Source: Planctomycetota bacterium
GTDB lineage: Bacteria > Planctomycetota > Phycisphaerae > WQYP01
Reading direction: 5' to 3'
DNA: 64,000 nucleotides
NCBI GenBank assembly: GCA_021790385.1
Contig: JAJYDW010000001.1
Coordinates: 93,651-157,650, forward strand
The position numbers and the translations under genes were made by a program. The notes beneath the pieces were generated by a model. The model did no database searches. It saw only the letters and a program-made list of their open reading frames with translations, and was not told the origin of the DNA. This document shows, piece after piece, positions 27,415 through 35,780 of this stretch; the stretch's first letter is position 1, and each line of letters opens with the position of its first letter.

Positions 27415-28385
27415 CGTGGAACCTCAAGCGAATCCATGATTTGATCGAGCACTTCGGCCTTACGCGTGCCGGCCACTTCGGCATCGGCGGAAAGGGTGAG
27501 GCGGTGGGCGAGGACCGGCCCGACCAGCCGGGCGATATCATCCGGGGTTACAAAATCGCGGCCATGAATCAAGGCCCAGGCTTTGCCGCACGTGAGAAGT
27601 GAAATAGAGGCACGCGGCCCGGCACCAAGGACGACGGATTCATGTTTCCGCGTGGCTCGGACCAGTTTTAAGAGATACTCCACAATGGCCGGTTCCACAC
27701 GGACCCTGGCCAGATTCTCACGGGCCGCGGTGAGCTGCTCCAGGGTGAGCACAGGGGCAATACCGGAGGCTTCCAGGCGATCCGGCGGATGGCCCTGGTC
27801 AATGGCGTCAAGGAGCTGGCGCTCGGATGCCTCATCGGGATAATCGACCGGAATTTTAAGCAGGAACCGGTCCTGCTGGGCTTCAGGCAGGGGATAGGTG
27901 CCTTCAAATTCCACTGGATTTTGGGTGGCAAAGACGGTAAAAACCGTGGAAAGCAGATGTCGCTGGCCATCAATGGTAACGTGCTGCTCACTCATGGCTT
28001 CGAGCAAAGCAGATTGCGTTTTGGCCGGGGCGCGGTTGATTTCATCGGCCAGCAAAAGATCGGTGAAGACTGGGCCTTGGTGGAGGTGGAATTCGTTGGC
28101 ACCGGGGGTAAAAATGGTCGTACCGAGAATATCGGAGGGCATGAGATCCGGGGTAAATTGTATGCGTTTGGCGCGGCAGGAGAGCGTCATGGCCAGAGTT
28201 CGTACGCTCAATGTTTTGGCCGTTCCCGGCACACCCTCGAGCAGGGCGTGTCCACCGGCCAGTAGGGCGGTAAGCATGAGATCAATAAATGCTTCCTGTC
28301 CGCGAACCACTTTTTTAATTTCCGTCTTTGCGGCCTGCAGCGACTGGATTATCGGTTGCAGGTTTGGATCCGGGGTTTCTACCAT
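27411..28385 (-). CDS. MoxR-family AAA ATPase
   Basis: 324 residues. Walker A GVPGTAKT at 51-58, Walker B LLLADEINRAPAKTQSALLE near 110, sensor ATQNPVEFEGTYPLPEAQ and the C-terminal lid region. MoxR ATPases assist maturation or activation of partner complexes and pair with DUF58/vWA proteins. AAGGAG lies 6 bases before the ATG. The start lies inside the preceding DUF4350 gene: the two overlap by 71 bases in different frames, a long overlap for bacteria, but both ends look genuine. Confidence 0.92.
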   Translation of the reverse strand: MVETPDPNLQPIIQSLQAAKTEIKKVVRGQEAFIDLMLTALLAGGHALLEGVPGTAKTLSVRTLAMTLSCRAKRIQFTPDLMPSDILGTTIFTPGANEFHLHQGPVFTDLLLADEINRAPAKTQSALLEAMSEQHVTIDGQRHLLSTVFTVFATQNPVEFEGTYPLPEAQQDRFLLKIPVDYPDEASERQLLDAIDQGHPPDRLEASGIAPVLTLEQLTAARENLARVRVEPAIVEYLLKLVRATRKHESVVLGAGPRASISLLTCGKAWALIHGRDFVTPDDIARLVGPVLAHRLTLSADAEVAGTRKAEVLDQIMDSLEVPR

Positions 28386-29727
28386 GTTGTATCTCCTTAA
28401 CCAGGTGCCAGGATTGGGTAATTAAATCAGCCAGCGTACGACGGCGGGCTGCTTTTCGGGCGTTGGATTTTGCAGAGGGTTCGGCCAGCCCGCGCTCTAC
28501 CATCTGCAGACGTACCAGAATGGACTGCAACCCCTGCCGGACAGATTCGGGCTGTTTTTGCAGGTAGACGGGCATTTGTTCCGGACGGCAACGCAAGGCC
28601 GCGGCGATGCGGTGCGTGATTTCGTGGTTAACCCACTGAAATAGTTCCGGTTCGGAAAGAGAACTTTGGTAGAGGTGGCCGAGCATGGCAATATGTTCCA
28701 CGCTCGAGCGGACCGGTCCTTTAGAATCGCCGGCCGGCACGGCCGGGTAGCCCCGGCAACTCCAGGCATAGGCCAGCAGCAGTACAATCAGTTCCAGCAG
28801 CGCCGGTATCAGGCCGTAACGGCGAAGGATATCCAAGGTGGTATAGTTATGGCCCGCACCCAGGCTCCATTGGTCCAGAATGACTGGCTTATCGGGTAAA
28901 ACGGCCTGCAAAAAATCCAGGTTACCGGCATGGGCTATGCCACCGTTGAGCATAAGCCACGGCGAGCCGACGAAAATTACGCGGCCTCGGCCCAGATGCC
29001 TTTCAATGACCACCGGTCCGAATTTCGTTTTGGCCAGAATCTGCCAATGCGTGTCCTTTTGGGGAATAATAAAGTAAGCCGGTGCCAGCAACTGCAAAAG
29101 GCGGCGCTGCGCGGGGAGGTGGGAACCGGCCGCACGGGAATAATGCCAGGGCACATTTTTAATCCATGGGGCAAGCAGGTGCGGGCTTCGCCCATTTTGC
29201 ATGATGGTGACCCACGCCGGGGCATTTTCTGGCAGCAAAAACAGGTGGTGCGGAGGTGGGAGTTTGGCATGTTTTTTCTGGGGCGACTTATGGTGTTTGT
29301 GTTGGGCAGAGTCCCACGGTTTGGCCAGACCCAGGACACGTAACTTAAAAAACGCCGTCAAACCGGTGGCATTTTGTGTAAAGTCGATGAGCGTATTGCC
29401 ATCGGCTATCCAGTGGAGCAAATGGGGATTGTAGTGTTTTGGGGTGGAATAATCTTCCAGTATACCGGAAGTATAAGGATCTGTTGCATTGATCAGAACA
29501 CCAGCAGTACCGTGGGGCAAAATGGGGTGAGTGAGCAGGGTAACGCGCCGGCCGGCGGCATGAAAAAATTGCGCCAATGCGGCAGACCCGTAGGGATCAA
29601 ACCGGTAAGCACTGTAAAGCGGCATCTGGGAGCCACCACGTGCTGTGCTCCAGGCCAGATCGACCAGCAACCAGATCAACAAGGTAAAGAAGGCCAGGGC
29701 CAGGGAGACGGGTATGATTTTACGCAT
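28315..29727 (-). CDS. DUF4350 domain protein
   Basis: 470 residues from the ATG at 29727 (AGGAGG at 6 bases). An N-terminal TM (about 6-26), a large extracytoplasmic region opening with the DUF4350-type YSAYRFDPYGSAALAQFFHAAGRRV, a second TM near residue 320 (LIPALLELIVLLLAYAW) and a basic cytoplasmic tail with a helical region. The family lies in DUF4129-MoxR-DUF58 clusters and has a GATase-like fold. It begins within the last 8 bases of DUF4129 and its end overlaps the MoxR start. Confidence 0.8.
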   Translation of the reverse strand: MRKIIPVSLALAFFTLLIWLLVDLAWSTARGGSQMPLYSAYRFDPYGSAALAQFFHAAGRRVTLLTHPILPHGTAGVLINATDPYTSGILEDYSTPKHYNPHLLHWIADGNTLIDFTQNATGLTAFFKLRVLGLAKPWDSAQHKHHKSPQKKHAKLPPPHHLFLLPENAPAWVTIMQNGRSPHLLAPWIKNVPWHYSRAAGSHLPAQRRLLQLLAPAYFIIPQKDTHWQILAKTKFGPVVIERHLGRGRVIFVGSPWLMLNGGIAHAGNLDFLQAVLPDKPVILDQWSLGAGHNYTTLDILRRYGLIPALLELIVLLLAYAWSCRGYPAVPAGDSKGPVRSSVEHIAMLGHLYQSSLSEPELFQWVNHEITHRIAAALRCRPEQMPVYLQKQPESVRQGLQSILVRLQMVERGLAEPSAKSNARKAARRRTLADLITQSWHLVKEIQHGRNPGSKPATDNPVAAGRKDGN

Positions 29728-30586
29728 GGGCATCCTCCTGGCGCAGGGGCGCATGACCGGGAACCGCCACGGGTTGCGGCTGGTCTATTTTGGTGCAAAG
29801 GAGGTGAATCTGCTGGCGCAGCGTATCGGCACTGAGGCCGGGATAGAGTTTTCGGCCGTACCAGACATGGTCAAACAGGTCGGTGAGGGTGCCGAATAAC
29901 TGCCGCTCCGGCATTTGGCCATGAAAATCATGTACGTAATACCAATTGGTGCGGTTGCGGCGGAAACGAATTTTCCCGGCTTGATGCAGGCCGGAAAGCA
30001 ATGACAAATACATGGCCCGGTACATGGCACGAAAATTGCCTTCGCTGCCGAATTGCTGTGCGGCTGACATCCACGAGTCGCTGGCCATGGCCAGGGCGTC
30101 TCCCTGCTCCATGGCTTGCCCAATGCTGTTGCGGCTTAATGCGCTGGAGGCAGACTTGGATTTGGTCTTTGCGGCGGGCCACCAGCGGAAGAGCACCATC
30201 AGGATGCCCACCACCAGCAAAATGCCCACAATCCACCCCATAATTTCGAGAAACGTGGCAATAGAAAAGGGTGGGCCGGAAAAATTTCCGCCTGCGATTG
30301 GGCGCTGGTGATGGTGGCGAAAAAAGATGCGTCTTAGCCATTTCACAAAGCGGTCCCACTGTTTGCTGATGGCTTGTTCCAGGGGATTGTGTAACGGCGA
30401 GGCCTGGGCCTTTTCCCGCCAGCGCCATTGTTGAAAGGGTGGCTGGGCAAGAATGTGCCGCAATTGACGGTGCGGATGGACAAATGTCTGGGCACGAGAT
30501 ATTCCTGCCGCCGGATTGCCGCGGACCTGAACGGTAATTAACAGTACGCTGACCATGGCCAGGCCAAACATGCTTCGGGCATTCAT
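29720..30586 (-). CDS. DUF4129 domain protein
   Basis: 288 residues. Signal peptide or first TM at residues 5-22, a linker with basic and aromatic residues, one TM at about 105-128 (FLEIMGWIVGILLVVGILMVLF) and the C-terminal DUF4129 region with the R-rich FRAMYRAMYLSLLSGLHQAGKIRFRRNRTNWYY block and FDHVWYG(R)K. The family belongs to the same membrane cluster and resembles domains in transglutaminase-like proteins; none is seen here. ATGA overlap with the membrane protein upstream. Confidence 0.85.
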   Translation of the reverse strand: MNARSMFGLAMVSVLLITVQVRGNPAAGISRAQTFVHPHRQLRHILAQPPFQQWRWREKAQASPLHNPLEQAISKQWDRFVKWLRRIFFRHHHQRPIAGGNFSGPPFSIATFLEIMGWIVGILLVVGILMVLFRWWPAAKTKSKSASSALSRNSIGQAMEQGDALAMASDSWMSAAQQFGSEGNFRAMYRAMYLSLLSGLHQAGKIRFRRNRTNWYYVHDFHGQMPERQLFGTLTDLFDHVWYGRKLYPGLSADTLRQQIHLLCTKIDQPQPVAVPGHAPLRQEDAHA

Positions 30587-31386
30587 GCGGCAGTCCTCCG
30601 CAGGCCATTGAGGCGAAATTGAAGATCCGCACCGGTCAGGCGCGTTTGGAGATGGTAAAACACAATGACCGAACTAACGTGCCAGAGAAGATCAAAGGCC
30701 ATCCAGACAAAAAACCCGAGGCCCATTTTCAGAGCAGAACTGCGCAGCAGCAGTTGCAGACGCAGATCCGATACGCCGGCAAATGACGGGATAACCATAT
30801 CGGCCATCAGGCTTATGGTGGCTACGAGGCCAATATACACCATCAGAAAAGTTACCAGCAGAGTTAAAAAGTGTCGCCAGGCGCTGGAGGAAACCAAAGC
30901 CCCGATCAAGGGCCGGAAGATGTGTTTCCAGGAGATGGTTGGAGCATCGAGCAATGCTGGTGCCACCAAGGCACTTAACATGAATGCGGGTATGCCGGAT
31001 ACCAGCAGCAACCGGCATCCCCAGACCACCCAGACCGCCAGCGGCAGCCGGGCGATCAGGAGGGGAAACAGGCGTCGCTTTAATATGCGGGTATCATTTT
31101 TGCCGGTGATCGCCCAGCATACACGTTGCTGGATGACGGCCAGAACGCCCCAGCGCCAGGCCATGGCGGGCAGCAGAAGCCAGCAATAGAATGTGGCCGT
31201 GCTGGGTCGATGCCGGGCAATGTCGGCAATAATGGAGAGAATCAGCAGCGCCGTAGGGGCCACCGCCAGTGCGTATACGGGTATGACCCAGGCGGCGGAT
31301 GTGCGAATGAATTCCAAGCCGGAATCCAGACTGCCGGCAAAATCGTTATTGGATTGCAGATCCATGGATTGCTGGGGTGTGGGCAT
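30583..31386 (-). CDS. Integral membrane protein of unknown family
   Basis: 267 residues with about six hydrophobic segments (about 33-57, 65-85, 110-140, 155-175, 170-195 and 225-245). GGAG lies 7 bases before the ATG and the upstream B-box-like gene ends 3 bases before it. Its position between the zinc membrane protein and DUF4129 is consistent with it being a structural part of the same membrane complex. I recognise no catalytic motif. Confidence 0.7.
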   Translation of the reverse strand: MPTPQQSMDLQSNNDFAGSLDSGLEFIRTSAAWVIPVYALAVAPTALLILSIIADIARHRPSTATFYCWLLLPAMAWRWGVLAVIQQRVCWAITGKNDTRILKRRLFPLLIARLPLAVWVVWGCRLLLVSGIPAFMLSALVAPALLDAPTISWKHIFRPLIGALVSSSAWRHFLTLLVTFLMVYIGLVATISLMADMVIPSFAGVSDLRLQLLLRSSALKMGLGFFVWMAFDLLWHVSSVIVFYHLQTRLTGADLQFRLNGLRRTAA

Positions 31387-31389
31387 AAA

Positions 31390-31680
31390 TCAACTCCGCA
31401 ATCCAAGCTCAAAGATCAGCGCCAGCAAGCCCAGATAAATTAGCAGGACGCACAGCGGACTTAAGAGTGTGGCCAGAACCAGCCAGATGCGGTCCGGCCA
31501 CCAATGGATTTTGTTTTGCTGGGCGCGCCGGGCCTGGAGAATCCGCAGGCCTTCGCGCGAATAGTTGACGCCTTCGTAACGGGTAGAACATTCTTCACAA
31601 ATGGGCTGCCCGGTGATGACACAAACACCGATCGCCGGACGATCCGGATGATTCTGGCAAAATGTTTTCTTTAACGCCAT
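31390..31680 (-). CDS. Small B-box-like zinc-binding membrane protein
   Basis: 96 residues. FCQNHPDRPAIGVC...GQPICEECS at residues 7-32 has the C-H...C...C-C spacing of a B-box-like zinc finger as seen in bacterial membrane proteins, then a TM segment at about 68-92 (IWLVLATLLSPLCVLLIYLGL). The same type of finger recurs in the 32540-33199 protein of this cluster (CVYHPQKRAVTVCQGTGNFIC..C). Probably inner membrane with the finger in the cytoplasm. 3 bases before the next gene. Confidence 0.7.
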   Translation of the reverse strand: MALKKTFCQNHPDRPAIGVCVITGQPICEECSTRYEGVNYSREGLRILQARRAQQNKIHWWPDRIWLVLATLLSPLCVLLIYLGLLALIFELGLRS

Positions 31681-31906
31681 ACTCTTTGCACTCTACACTT
31701 TGTAATGCGTACAGGAAAACGGTGGAGACATCATACCACTGGTTTTGGCATTGGCGTAGGGGTACGGGCCTGGCTGGCCGGGGGTAACGGGCTGCGGGAA
31801 GGCGATTGCGATTCGCCGCGGCAATGGAGGTATCGTCGGAAAGTGCAGTCTGTGGCACTTTACTTAATCGGCGGCTAAATCCATGATCGAGCACATCGTT
31901 AATGTT

Positions 31907-31942
31907 CGCCGCAGCTGGAGGGACCCAGTCGGCTACGATGGG
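31907..31942. repeat. Dispersed repeat G, copy 2
   Basis: GCTGGAGGGACCCAGTCGGC followed by TACGATGGG. Matches 12221-12252. It runs a few bases into the 3' end of the PH-like membrane gene (stop at 31933) and so supplies its stop region. Confidence 0.55.
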
Positions 31943-32514
31943 ACTTGTGTGGGTTCCGCGGCCGGGCTATCGGTAGTTTGGAGAGGTGCATCGGCGGACT
32001 GTGTAGGACTGGCTGCGTCCGCATCAGCGTTTGTAGCGGCGGGGGCCGCCAGGGCGGATTGAACTTCGCGGGTCTGCGTGGCTATTTGCGTTACCAACCG
32101 CTGGAATTTTGCCGGCCCCATACTGCCGCGCAGATGCACTTTTATTCCGGCGCGGACAATCAGCAGGTGCTGCCGGCCTTTATACAGGGTGATGCCAATC
32201 AGCACCAACATTCCCACAGCGCAAACCAGCAGAATAGTGCCGAATACCAGGCTGGGAACACCACCGGCCGCACGATGGGCGAGAGTTGCTATCCCTCCGA
32301 TGAAACAGCCCAGGAAAAGCAGAGAAAAAACCGTTAATTGCCCGCCTGCCAGGCGCTTCCAGTACAGCACATATTCCACCTGATCGAACGGAATTCGACG
32401 GATGCGGTCGTTGTTGAAAAATTGATGCTCCAGTACTACCAGCTCATGATCCATAATCAGAGTGGTGCGACGATCTAAAAAGGTGGAGAATCGAAAAAGC
32501 TCTTGCCCGGCCAT
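31933..32514 (-). CDS. Membrane protein with PH-like region
   Basis: 193 residues from the ATG at 32514 (GAGG at 9 bases); a longer start at 32553 would overlap the upstream gene. N-terminal beta-rich region (FSTFLDRRTTLIMDHELVVLEHQFFNNDRIRRIPFDQVEYVL) of the kind that precedes a PH-like membrane-associated domain, two TM segments (about 61-83 and 88-113), a helical region with basic residues and an Ala/Pro/Thr-rich tail of about 40 residues. No enzyme motif. Part of the RDD - zinc - PH - B-box cluster. Confidence 0.6.
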   Translation of the reverse strand: MAGQELFRFSTFLDRRTTLIMDHELVVLEHQFFNNDRIRRIPFDQVEYVLYWKRLAGGQLTVFSLLFLGCFIGGIATLAHRAAGGVPSLVFGTILLVCAVGMLVLIGITLYKGRQHLLIVRAGIKVHLRGSMGPAKFQRLVTQIATQTREVQSALAAPAATNADADAASPTQSADAPLQTTDSPAAEPTQVPS

Positions 32515-32539
32515 AGTAAAAAGCCTCGAAAACCTGTGA

Positions 32540-33199
32540 TTACAATGAAGCATAAAAATGGCGACGTAAAATCAGCACCACCAGCACCAACACCAGGAGG
32601 AGCCAGCCGGCCAGCACCAGCGAAAGTAAGATGGTATCGATGAGGATGCGCCATTTGCCAACCAACGCACGGTAGAGCACGTTTTGCCGCCGCAAATCAG
32701 CTATTTTGCCGCATTGTATGTAGCCATAGATCGCCGCAACCGGGAACAACGCCAGCACCAATCCATTGACATAAGGAATAAGCAAGGACCAGAAGATATT
32801 TCTAACTACGCGATCGGGGCGCGGTAGAAATTGGCCGGCGATGTCATCCACGGCCTTTTTGCCGGCACTGGTTTCCAGATACTGGGCGCTGTAAGTTTTT
32901 CCCTTGATTTCCACCGCACATAACGCGCAGATAAAGTTGCCGGTGCCCTGGCATACCGTAACTGCTCTTTTCTGCGGGTGGTAAACGCAGGTGGCGTGTT
33001 CACTAAGTGCCAATTCCGGGCGGTGGATGACCGGCGCAACAGGATTAAACAGCTCTGCGCTGACCTGCATGCGGCAGCGAATGCAATGAAAGGTTGCATT
33101 GGCCGCAGCAACCATGGTTCCGGAGCAACCAGGGCATGGAACAACGCGATTGGCAACATCGGCCTGAAGGGGTACCGGGCTGGTGGTTGACACAGTCAT
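32540..33199 (-). CDS. Zinc-ribbon / B-box-like membrane protein
   Basis: 219 residues. A CPGCSGTM...CIRCR zinc ribbon at 22-42, a B-box-like finger (CVYHPQKRAVTVCQGTGNFICALC) at about 71-94, then two TM segments (about 133-160 and 188-212). ATGA overlap with the RDD gene upstream and AAAGGGG before the ATG. Two different cytosolic metal fingers on a membrane anchor suggest a scaffold or adaptor, which is inference. Confidence 0.7.
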   Translation of the reverse strand: MTVSTTSPVPLQADVANRVVPCPGCSGTMVAAANATFHCIRCRMQVSAELFNPVAPVIHRPELALSEHATCVYHPQKRAVTVCQGTGNFICALCAVEIKGKTYSAQYLETSAGKKAVDDIAGQFLPRPDRVVRNIFWSLLIPYVNGLVLALFPVAAIYGYIQCGKIADLRRQNVLYRALVGKWRILIDTILLSLVLAGWLLLVLVLVVLILRRHFYASL

Positions 33200-33948
33200 A
33201 ACTTATCCCCTTTCCATCCATCCTGTAGAATCAGCGCGATATTCAAAACCGTCTGCTCATCGCTAAGATTATAATGGCTTTCATCCAGGCCGAGGCGGCT
33301 GCGGCAATGGGCCGCCATATCCGCAAACATGCGTTCGCGGGTTGATGGCTGGAGCTGGTCCCGTCGCAGCGTGAGGTCCATGATTAAATCGCGTTCTTCC
33401 CGCCCGATACGGGCTATGATTCGTGAGCACAGAACACGGTCGCTGCGAAAACTGTTGTGGCGGGCTTCGCGGCGGACAACAGATTTAGGCAGGCTCGTCT
33501 GGCGATAGCGCACCACAATGGTGTTGGCGGCCATATCTCCCAGCCGCCGGTGGTAAGGATCCATCAATGCCACCACGCCACCAAGAAACATAAGTATCGG
33601 CAGCATATCGACCATGCGCACCAGATTGCGAATGGCAACAGCCGAGGTTGTCAATCGGCCGCCGGAGGCATCGATGGTCCGGATTTTCATCGCCCGTTTG
33701 CCGGGTGTCTGGCCCGACCATAGCGATTCAAAGAAAATGAAATACCCCAGCATGGTGGCAAACACCGCCAGTAGAATTATCACGATGCTCAGGACGCTGG
33801 GGGCAAGCAAGGCGACCAGAATTACCGCCAACATAAATGCCGCCATGATCATTGCGTCAATCAGGTACGCTATGGCCCGGGTAAACAGGCCCGCCAACTG
33901 ATAACTCAAGGTTACCTGTTCGGGGGTAGTAAGCAAATATCGCGGCAT
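33196..33948 (-). CDS. RDD-family membrane protein 1
   Basis: 250 residues from the ATG at 33948 (GGTGGA upstream; the ORF track uses a GTG three codons earlier). RDD domain in the first 150 residues: AGLFTRAIAYLIDAMIM, a second TM pair, SLWSGQTPGKRAMKIRTID and a final helix with NLVRMVDMLPI. The rest (about 165-250) is a soluble charged helical extension. RDD proteins are membrane proteins of poorly known task, sometimes in transport or metal/Na+ exchange. First gene of the cluster in the same run. Confidence 0.85.
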   Translation of the reverse strand: MPRYLLTTPEQVTLSYQLAGLFTRAIAYLIDAMIMAAFMLAVILVALLAPSVLSIVIILLAVFATMLGYFIFFESLWSGQTPGKRAMKIRTIDASGGRLTTSAVAIRNLVRMVDMLPILMFLGGVVALMDPYHRRLGDMAANTIVVRYRQTSLPKSVVRREARHNSFRSDRVLCSRIIARIGREERDLIMDLTLRRDQLQPSTRERMFADMAAHCRSRLGLDESHYNLSDEQTVLNIALILQDGWKGDKL

Positions 33949-34102
33949 AATATCCACCCATGGACGTCAGTTGTTTTATTCCGGCCGGTTGATAAGCGGC
34001 GGGAACCGGACGCACTTTTACCCGGCACCAGGGGCAGCTATCTCGGAAGCCCCGGCAGCCTGGTGATGCGAACTGTCGGGCTGCGGCCAGCGATGGTCAG
34101 CC

Positions 34103-34819
34103 TTAGCCATGGATCACGATCACCCGTGTTCCGCAGATTCTGTCATGCAGGGTTCGCTGCATGCGGGTGTCTACCAAGGCCGCAATGCCGTCCGCCAGCA
34201 GCCATGCGCTAGCCAGAAACGATCCGACGAGAGCGATCTGGTAGTTTTTCATAATGGCTCCGAGAAGCAAAGCTGGAATAGTAAGAATATTGCCAAATAA
34301 GTACGCCATGGCCCGGGCAAAGGCCTGGGGTTTGGACACCGGCGTGCCATCCAGGTTGACGACGCGCAGGTTCCCAACCATTTTTCCCAGCGATTGCCCC
34401 TTCCATCCATGGAGCAAACCGAAATAAAGGATGGCGGCCGCCATCGCGATAGCCGACGCCACACTTTGGTTGAACAGCACTTGCGTATTGCCCATGGGCG
34501 TGCCAAACTGTACTCCGCATAAATAATTCAGGAGCATGCTGAACACGCCAAGTAGAATTCCGTCAACAAGAAAAATGCACCCGGAGCGCCGCCAGACTCC
34601 AGGGCGGATCATGGCACCAGGGACGTCGGCCCCTGTGAGCAGGCGATCCAGCAGAACCTGCTTGCCTTCTGCGCTGACCAACTGCCCCTGAAACATGATC
34701 AACTCATCTTCCGGGAACCATTTGTGGGTAACGCCGCACTGCGCCATGCCCGGCCCCGGCCCTGCCGAGGGAGCAGACGAAGGTGCCGCAGACGATTGGC
34801 TATAGGGATTATCAGCCAT
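34103..34819 (-). CDS. RDD-family membrane protein 2
   Basis: 238 residues from ATG 34819 (GGAG at 7 bases). A Ser/Pro-rich start, a short soluble module MAQCGVTHKWFPEDELIMFQGQLVSA resembling the GYF-like/zinc-less modules placed before RDD domains, then an RDD domain with RRSGCIFLVDGILLG, HGWKGQSLGKMVGNLRVVNLDG and a last TM near the C-terminus. 154 bases upstream of RDD 1, same strand, possibly same transcript. The gene is the first on the minus strand before the divergent SOD-like gene. Confidence 0.85.
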   Translation of the reverse strand: MADNPYSQSSAAPSSAPSAGPGPGMAQCGVTHKWFPEDELIMFQGQLVSAEGKQVLLDRLLTGADVPGAMIRPGVWRRSGCIFLVDGILLGVFSMLLNYLCGVQFGTPMGNTQVLFNQSVASAIAMAAAILYFGLLHGWKGQSLGKMVGNLRVVNLDGTPVSKPQAFARAMAYLFGNILTIPALLLGAIMKNYQIALVGSFLASAWLLADGIAALVDTRMQRTLHDRICGTRVIVIHG

Positions 34820-35186
34820 GATGATTCTCCAACGAAATTTGATATCTGTGGGGTGCTGGCGGCATTTTGGCCAGTTCAGCCCACCCGCCACGATTAAGCA
34901 ATGGGGTTATAGTATTCCGCTGCCGCAGTAAAGTAAAGACAAAAGTTGGGTGTATATTAAATTGACCATATCCACGACGTGGGCGGCGAGGCAAATTAAA
35001 GATTCCAAACCCCTTTTTCCAATCTGGTACAATTGGTGGTAACATAAACGCAGGGTAGAAGTTGAAACGGGGTATCAAAGAATCGGCGGCGTAAAATGAT
35101 TTTGCAGGATGCAGGCCAGGGCCTTGAGCGCCGGCCCAAGACGGTACGTGTGTTGTGCGGCAATGTGGCATTGCCAGATTGGTGGG
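34820..35186. other. Divergent region between RDD 2 and SOD-like gene
   Basis: 367 bases without a gene. The minus-strand ORF covering it (34812-35531) is antisense to the SOD-like gene and has no domain. It should contain divergent promoters; no operator seen. Confidence 0.5.
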
Positions 35187-35780
35187 ATGGTGCGTGTGCT
35201 TGAGCCAAAAACTTTTCCCGGCTTGCTGGACTCCAAGGTGGTAAGCCGCGGCACGATGGAAGAACATTACAAGCTTTATTTGTCGCACGTGCAAAAGGGG
35301 CAGGACCTTACCGAGCGACTTACGCAAATACAATGCACACGCAGCACGGCGCAAGCCACCGAAATTGCCAATCTCAAGGGCGATCTGACATTTGTGCTTT
35401 CGGCCGTACGGAACCATGAAATTTATTTTGATATTCTCGCAGCGCAGGGCACACCGCCCACGGGTAAGCTGCTGGAGGCGATCTGCGCCTGCTTTGGAAA
35501 TCTGGATAATTATCTGAAGGACCTGCGGCAAACCGCCCGCACGTGCCGCGGCTGGACCTGGACGATGCTGGATGAATGTACCGGGCGTTTGTGGAACCTG
35601 CCCAGCCAGCAGATGGCCAGCGGACCGCTGTGGAAAGCACGGCCGCTGCTGGCGGTGGATTTATTTGAGCACGCGTTTTTCGGCGATTACGGCCTGCATC
35701 GGATGGATTACATTGATGCCGTTATGACTCACCTGAACTTTAAACCGGTGGAATCGCGTTATTTAGGCGTCGCCGGTTGA
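35187..35780 (+). CDS. Divergent Fe/Mn superoxide-dismutase-like protein
   Basis: 197 residues from the ATG at 35187. The pattern follows Fe/Mn SOD end to end: TMEEHYKLYLSHV (ligand His27), VRNHEIYF (His77), GWTWTMLD, NLPSQQM, then PLLAVDLFEHAFFGDYG with Asp158 and His162, and MDYIDAVMTHLNFKPVESRY. All four metal ligands are present. Second-shell residues differ: the usual second His/Tyr of HHxKHHxxYV is replaced, and W in NHxxFW and DVWEHA is F. It may detoxify superoxide or do something related with the same metal site. Its last 22 bases overlap the convergent DUF4340 gene. Confidence 0.7.
   Translation: MVRVLEPKTFPGLLDSKVVSRGTMEEHYKLYLSHVQKGQDLTERLTQIQCTRSTAQATEIANLKGDLTFVLSAVRNHEIYFDILAAQGTPPTGKLLEAICACFGNLDNYLKDLRQTARTCRGWTWTMLDECTGRLWNLPSQQMASGPLWKARPLLAVDLFEHAFFGDYGLHRMDYIDAVMTHLNFKPVESRYLGVAG

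Noticed and set aside
34812-35531. Minus-strand ORF of 239 residues
   Set aside because: Antisense to the SOD-like gene, whose family motifs run in order on the other strand; no domain here.
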